From NCBI GenBank assembly GCA_965200825.1, contig OZ241385.1:434001-498000 (forward strand): a DNA stretch of 64,000 bases, given 5' to 3'. Below the pieces are notes generated by a model. That model saw nothing but the letters and a program-made list of their open reading frames with translations. It did no database searches and had not been told where the DNA came from. Below are positions 59,990 through 64,000 of this stretch, piece after piece. Both the position numbers and the translations under genes were made by a program. Positions within the stretch are counted from its first letter, which is position 1. Each line of letters starts with the position of its first letter. Source of the DNA: Bin80 sp026709335 (GTDB lineage Bacteria > Bacteroidota > Rhodothermia > Rhodothermales > Bin80).

Positions 59990-62734
59990 TCAGTTTTCAA
60001 TAATATTGCCCTCCTCGTCGAGCAGAACGACCGGTCCGTAACCTAGCTCTCGAATGCTCGGTTCAATCACATTCAGATCTCCAACAATCAGCCAGATCAT
60101 ACTACCCGGTTTAAGGACTTCCTTGGCAGCTGATGCAATTGTCTCAACATTCAGCGCACGTACTTCATCAGGGTAAGTGTCATAGTAATCTTCGGGTAAG
60201 TCATATTGGATCAGAGTCTGAATGCTTCCCGCGATTGCTCCATTCGTTTCCCATAATCCTGGCAGAGCTAAGGTTTGGCTTTCTTGAGCTTTGAGGACTT
60301 CATCCTCGGTTGCAGGATTGTTTCCAAGAATTCCCGCCAACTCTCCTTTGATTTCCATCATGGATTCTTTGGTCTTATCCGTCTGTACGGGGGCATACAC
60401 CAGGAAGGGGCGCTGTCCACGCGCAGAAAGCAGTAATGAGCTTGCACCGTATGACCAGCCTTTATCCTCGCGCAAATTCATATTGATCCGCGAAACAAAA
60501 GCGCCTCCCAGAACTGTATTCATTGTCTCAATCCCAATGTTGTTTGGTGTATTGCGTGGAGGTGCGAGGTGGCCAGCAAGAATGATGGATTGTTGGGCTT
60601 CTGGGCGATTCATCAAATATACGCGTGAATCTCCCCCATATGGAACCGATGCAATATTCTTTGAGGGGACTTCTGCCGGCTGCCAGTCTCCTAAACGATC
60701 TTCAATCAGAGGTATGAAGGTAGCCAGGTCAATATCTCCAACAACGATGAGTGTCGCGTTGCTTGGTTTGAACCAGGTTTTATGATATAATTGAAGATCT
60801 GCACGCGTCATATTGGTTACAGATTCCACTGTACCACTACCTGTGAGCGGGTTGCTATATGCATGATCTGTTCCGTAATAAAGAGTAGGCATTACTCTCA
60901 ATGCCATCTGGACAGGATTTACCTTTTCACGCTGAATACCAGCGAGGCGTTGTGCTTTCAGTCGGTCAAATTCTGAATCTGCAAAAGAGGGGTTCAAAAT
61001 TACATCGGCGAAGAGATCTAGGCTGGGTTCTAGGTTAGCAGTCAGCGATGTGAGATTGACAAGAGAGCCATCCAAGCCGGTACCAGTACTGAGATTTGAT
61101 CCAAGATTTGCGAGCCGATCATTGATTTCCAGTGCGGTGAGTGTGGCTGTCCCTTCATCCAACATTGACATGACCATACTTGCTGTTCCCGGATTGATTC
61201 CCTGATCAGAGGCATATCCCGCATCAAGTACCAGTGAAATGGTGACAGATGGAATTGCTCTGCGTGTTACAAGAACAATGTCTAATCCATTACTCAAAGT
61301 AGTCCTTTGTAATTCAGGAAAGGTTACTTCCGGCTCAGGGCCAGTTTTCGGAGGTGCAGATCGATCACTTTGCTCATCTGATGCTCTAAGTTCAGGAAAG
61401 GGATGAACTTCCAGAACATAGACGCCGTCTGAAAGCCATTCTTCGGCAATCTGGCGAACATCTTCGGGAGATGCCGAATCCTTATCATTGAAAGACTGCA
61501 GGTATGCATCGGGGCTCCCGCCATAGATCTCAGAGGATGCCAAAATATCAGATTTTCCACCGAATCCCCCGATTCGTTCCATACCGTAAATAAAACTCGC
61601 TTTTTCCTGGGTGATGACTCTGCGCAGTTCTTCGGATGTTGGCCCATTAGTGATAAATAAAGCCAGTTCTTCGTCCAGAGCATTCTCAATATCAGAAAGA
61701 GGTAAACCTGGACGGGCCGTTGCCTGGATAATAAACTGACTGCCAATACTCCCGGAATAGAGATAGGCACTGACATCCGTGGCAATCTGGTCTGTATAGA
61801 CCAAGCGCTTGTAAAATCTGGAGTTTTTGCCACTGGACAAAACACTTGAGACGAGATCAAGGTGATGAAAGTCCTGAGAGTGGCGTTCAGGCACATTCCA
61901 GACTTTATAAATACGAGACTGAGGTACCCGATCTTGAGTGACTTGACGTTGCTCACCTGTACGCTTTGCGACCCAAGTGTCAAATTGGGAAACAGGTGGT
62001 CCGGGGGGGATATCACCAAAATATTTTTCAGTAAGTGTACGGGCTTCGTTTGCAGTAATATCTCCGGCAATTGAGATTACAGCGTTGTTTGGGCCGTAAT
62101 ATGATGTAAACCATTCTTGCATATCCTCTACTTCTGCTGCAGTCAGATCTTCCATAGAGCCGATCACCGTATGCGCATACGGGTGTCCTTTGGGGTATGT
62201 AGCGTTGGTAATATGATTAAATACTTGCCCATAGGGAGCATTTTCGCCTTGACGTTTTTCGTTCTGAACAACTCCGCGTTGCTCATCAAGCTTCGCTTGA
62301 TCAATTGCCCCAAGTAAGTGCCCCATTCGATCAGATTCCATCCATAGAACTACATCTACGGCATTCTTGGGTACGGTCTGGAAATAATTGGTACGATCCC
62401 TATTAGTGGTACCGTTTAGATCTGTTGCCCCCAACCGCTCTAGGATTTGGAAGTAGTCATCGTTGAAATTTTCGGAGCCATTGAACATCAGGTGCTCAAA
62501 AAGATGAGCATATCCACTTCGCCCTTCGGGCTCATTTTTGGATCCTACATGATACCAAAGATTGACAGCAACCAAAGGGGCTTTCCTATCTTCGTGCACA
62601 ATGACGGTCAAGCCATTCTCTAAGTGAAATTTCTCGTATTCAATTTTGGGTATTTCCATAGTCATTTTTTCCTGCGCCCGAACACCGGGTACGCATATCA
62701 GCAGAATTACAATGGTTGTTAGAAGGTATTTCAT
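59990..62734 (-). CDS. M16-family zinc metalloprotease (pitrilysin/PqqL-like), tandem domains
   Basis: A 914-residue exported M16 protease. Start 62734 gives a signal peptide (YLLTTIVILLICVPGVRA). The first M16 half has the inverted zinc motif HxxEH as His77-Leu-Phe-Glu-His81 in SGYAHLFEHLMFNGSENF, with the distal Glu in EQRGVVQNEKRQGEN. The second half (TLSNGLDIVLVTRRAIPSVT, LNLREDKGWSYGASSLLL) lacks HxxEH, as usual for the non-catalytic half. It should degrade small peptides in the periplasm. The longer frame to 62776 adds residues upstream of the signal and was not chosen. Confidence 0.93.
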   Translation of the reverse strand: MKYLLTTIVILLICVPGVRAQEKMTMEIPKIEYEKFHLENGLTVIVHEDRKAPLVAVNLWYHVGSKNEPEGRSGYAHLFEHLMFNGSENFNDDYFQILERLGATDLNGTTNRDRTNYFQTVPKNAVDVVLWMESDRMGHLLGAIDQAKLDEQRGVVQNEKRQGENAPYGQVFNHITNATYPKGHPYAHTVIGSMEDLTAAEVEDMQEWFTSYYGPNNAVISIAGDITANEARTLTEKYFGDIPPGPPVSQFDTWVAKRTGEQRQVTQDRVPQSRIYKVWNVPERHSQDFHHLDLVSSVLSSGKNSRFYKRLVYTDQIATDVSAYLYSGSIGSQFIIQATARPGLPLSDIENALDEELALFITNGPTSEELRRVITQEKASFIYGMERIGGFGGKSDILASSEIYGGSPDAYLQSFNDKDSASPEDVRQIAEEWLSDGVYVLEVHPFPELRASDEQSDRSAPPKTGPEPEVTFPELQRTTLSNGLDIVLVTRRAIPSVTISLVLDAGYASDQGINPGTASMVMSMLDEGTATLTALEINDRLANLGSNLSTGTGLDGSLVNLTSLTANLEPSLDLFADVILNPSFADSEFDRLKAQRLAGIQREKVNPVQMALRVMPTLYYGTDHAYSNPLTGSGTVESVTNMTRADLQLYHKTWFKPSNATLIVVGDIDLATFIPLIEDRLGDWQPAEVPSKNIASVPYGGDSRVYLMNRPEAQQSIILAGHLAPPRNTPNNIGIETMNTVLGGAFVSRINMNLREDKGWSYGASSLLLSARGQRPFLVYAPVQTDKTKESMMEIKGELAGILGNNPATEDEVLKAQESQTLALPGLWETNGAIAGSIQTLIQYDLPEDYYDTYPDEVRALNVETIASAAKEVLKPGSMIWLIVGDLNVIEPSIRELGYGPVVLLDEEGNIIEN

Positions 62735-62907
62735 GACAAAGCTACGGTTTAGGATTGATACTGCACCTGATATCACGCTACGGATCGTTTACGAGGCGTC
62801 ATTATATGGGTTTCAAGCGGAAGAATTCTGATCTGCTTCGGCTCAAATTTGACTTTCCTGGCACTTTGAGTTCCGGCACGCCTCAAATTTCCCAACTTAA
62901 GATTGAA

Positions 62908-63495
62908 TCAGTTGGTTGTACAGGAAAGGCTGTTATGGTAGGAATTACGCCAAGAAATGTATCCACTAGTGGCCAGCCCCAAGTATAGGGTATAGAGCAA
63001 TAATGTAAGGTAAAGTTCAGTGATCGCATAGAGACCGACATAAATTAAATCGGTTATAATCCAGACGAGCCAGCTTTCGAGTATTTTTCGGGTAGCCATC
63101 CAACTCGCAACCACACTCAATGCGGTTGTGATGCCTTCGAGCAATGGTTGATCTGATGCAGTAATGAATTTGAGCGCGAGTGTAAATCCCATGATTCCCA
63201 ACGCGGTGAGTACGAAAAGAATCAGGCCAGTTTTAAGATGAAGCTTGGTGACCTCCAAAGTTCCTCCCTCCGGGCCGCCAGTCAACCAAGATTTCCATCC
63301 ATAAAAGGAAATTCCAATGAACAACCCCTGCAGTAGCATCGTGGTGTAGAGGCGTGCATTAAAGAACACAATTCCGAAAAGGATACTGCTGATTATCGCC
63401 ACTGGCCACGTCCAGATATTTTGCCGAGTATTAAGCCATACGCATAGGATTCCCGTAATTACAGCAATTCCCTCAAGAAGAGTGTCCCAACTCAT
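62908..63495 (-). CDS. pnuC: nicotinamide mononucleotide/riboside transporter PnuC
   Basis: A 195-residue membrane protein with about seven helices, matching PnuC importers of nicotinamide riboside for NAD synthesis. Hallmarks are EGIAVITGILCVWLNTRQNI with WTWPVAIISSILFG, QGLFIGISFYGWKSWLTGG (the YGWxxW motif) and ESWLVWIITDLIYVGLYAI. The length is close to the usual 220 residues. The start overlaps the preceding gene's stop by 4 bp (ATGA), so it is translated together with the FG-GAP protein upstream, an unexpected partner. No TPP or NAD riboswitch was seen. Confidence 0.93.
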   Translation of the reverse strand: MSWDTLLEGIAVITGILCVWLNTRQNIWTWPVAIISSILFGIVFFNARLYTTMLLQGLFIGISFYGWKSWLTGGPEGGTLEVTKLHLKTGLILFVLTALGIMGFTLALKFITASDQPLLEGITTALSVVASWMATRKILESWLVWIITDLIYVGLYAITELYLTLLLYTLYLGLATSGYISWRNSYHNSLSCTTN

Positions 63496-64000
63496 GGAAT
63501 TTTGACAACATAAGCTTTTCCTGCATTCACGCCACTGGCTGCACCAATGAGGGCAGTATTACCATGCAAATCAATTGAACTCCCGAATGCAGCTTCTCCA
63601 ATGTCAATGATTCCCTGATATTGCCACTGATCATTGTCACGTGCATATATATAGACTACACGGTCCACATTGTAATTCAGGTGTAGTTGTTCATCGTAGC
63701 CAACTACCAATGCGCGATCTTCATAGATTGCGACCTCTGTACCAAAAGCCCCTTTCCGATAGGGAGTAGGGGGCTCCAATGTTGCTGTTTTTTCCCAAAC
63801 ACCAGTTGAATCTTGCGCAAATAATGTGGCTTGCCCAGATTCTCGAGAACCGGATCGGGCCTGTCCAATAATCAACTCATTCTCGTATAGGTCAAGGGAA
63901 ATAAAAAAATCCTGAATTCCCCCGAGTCGGGCAACCTCGGACCAAGATCCAGATTGATCCAATCCAAACAGATACACAGATCCAGCCCCGCGGCCGAAGT
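63492..64000 (-). CDS. FG-GAP repeat protein, C-terminal part, cut by right window edge
   Basis: The reading frame is open to base 64000 (FGRGAGSVYLFGLDQSGSW), so the N-terminus is outside the window. The visible 169 residues show repeated beta-propeller units: LGGIQDFFISLDLYENELII, GSRESGQATLFAQDSTGVWE, FGTEVAIYEDRALVVGYDEQ and FGSSIDLHGNTALIGAASGV. The pattern of GAGSVYLF followed by WxxxxxL and FG-x-S-x-x-L matches FG-GAP/integrin-alpha-like exported proteins. It is probably a surface protein. Its stop overlaps the pnuC start by 4 bp. Confidence 0.8.
   Translation of the reverse strand, partial: FGRGAGSVYLFGLDQSGSWSEVARLGGIQDFFISLDLYENELIIGQARSGSRESGQATLFAQDSTGVWEKTATLEPPTPYRKGAFGTEVAIYEDRALVVGYDEQLHLNYNVDRVVYIYARDNDQWQYQGIIDIGEAAFGSSIDLHGNTALIGAASGVNAGKAYVVKIP

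Noticed and set aside
1..64000. CRISPR arrays, rRNA and tRNA genes, prophage structural genes
   Set aside because: No regularly spaced short repeats, no tRNA-like TTCGA arm with a cloverleaf and no phage head or tail proteins were found; the only long repeats are the hsdS duplication and the IS-related copies.

Overview
The window looks like a chromosomal contig from a member of the Bacteroidota/Rhodothermota assemblage (Rhodothermia- or Balneolia-like). This is inferred from protein types: a NagB-LmbE fusion type glucosamine-6-phosphate deaminase, a DUF1080 hydrolase, several Tat-exported Gfo/Idh/MocA oxidoreductases, a very large VPS10/Asp-box protein, a tiny Hc1-type histone-like protein and an NVEALA-like peptide/propeller locus. 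No rRNA, tRNA or CRISPR array was found.

Layout. 1-2.1 kb: the end of the nagB-like gene, msrA and an exported DUF1080 hydrolase. 2.1-9.1 kb (minus strand): a compact type I restriction-modification operon, hsdR-hsdS-ATPase-hsdM, whose HsdS is two identical tandem halves. 9.1-21.5 kb: an accessory region crowded with insertion sequences (ISL3, two IS1634-type, a frameshifted IS630, a decayed ISAzo13, IS66, a solo IS end and a MITE) and broken genes (methylase and nuclease-fold remnants, a frameshifted peroxiredoxin). Embedded in it is an intact four-gene cassette of two 8-cysteine exported peptides, a propeller lipoprotein and a membrane thioredoxin-like protein. 22.3-28 kb (minus): a membrane Fe-S electron-transfer protein, a Tat-type oxidoreductase, ApbE and a second Tat-type oxidoreductase, probably working together in periplasmic redox or sugar metabolism. 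28.4-34.4 kb: YceI, a VPS10-like protein, a nitrilase-family amidase and a lipoprotein. 34.4-37.6 kb: a third Tat-type oxidoreductase gene cut by a complete IS element with a TATA target duplication; removing the element restores the frame. 37.7-40.3 kb: two near-identical internally deleted ISL3 derivatives, in direct orientation, flank a translationally coupled pair (DUF4365 nuclease-fold protein plus an unknown 382-residue protein). This is the best candidate in the window for an undescribed mobile, possibly defensive, system.

40.5-64 kb is mostly housekeeping and free of recognisable IS elements: clpB, smc, ridA, an extremely acidic Met-rich lipoprotein, a histone-like protein, a MacAB-type efflux operon behind an ECF sigma factor, anti-sigma-like protein and CpxP-like proteins (an envelope-stress module), a phosphofructokinase with PPi-type active-site residues, amtB-glnK with an upstream palindrome, an NfeD-flotillin pair, an M16 protease, PnuC and the start of an FG-GAP protein running off the right edge. 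Strong hairpin terminators lie after clpB, pfk and glnK.
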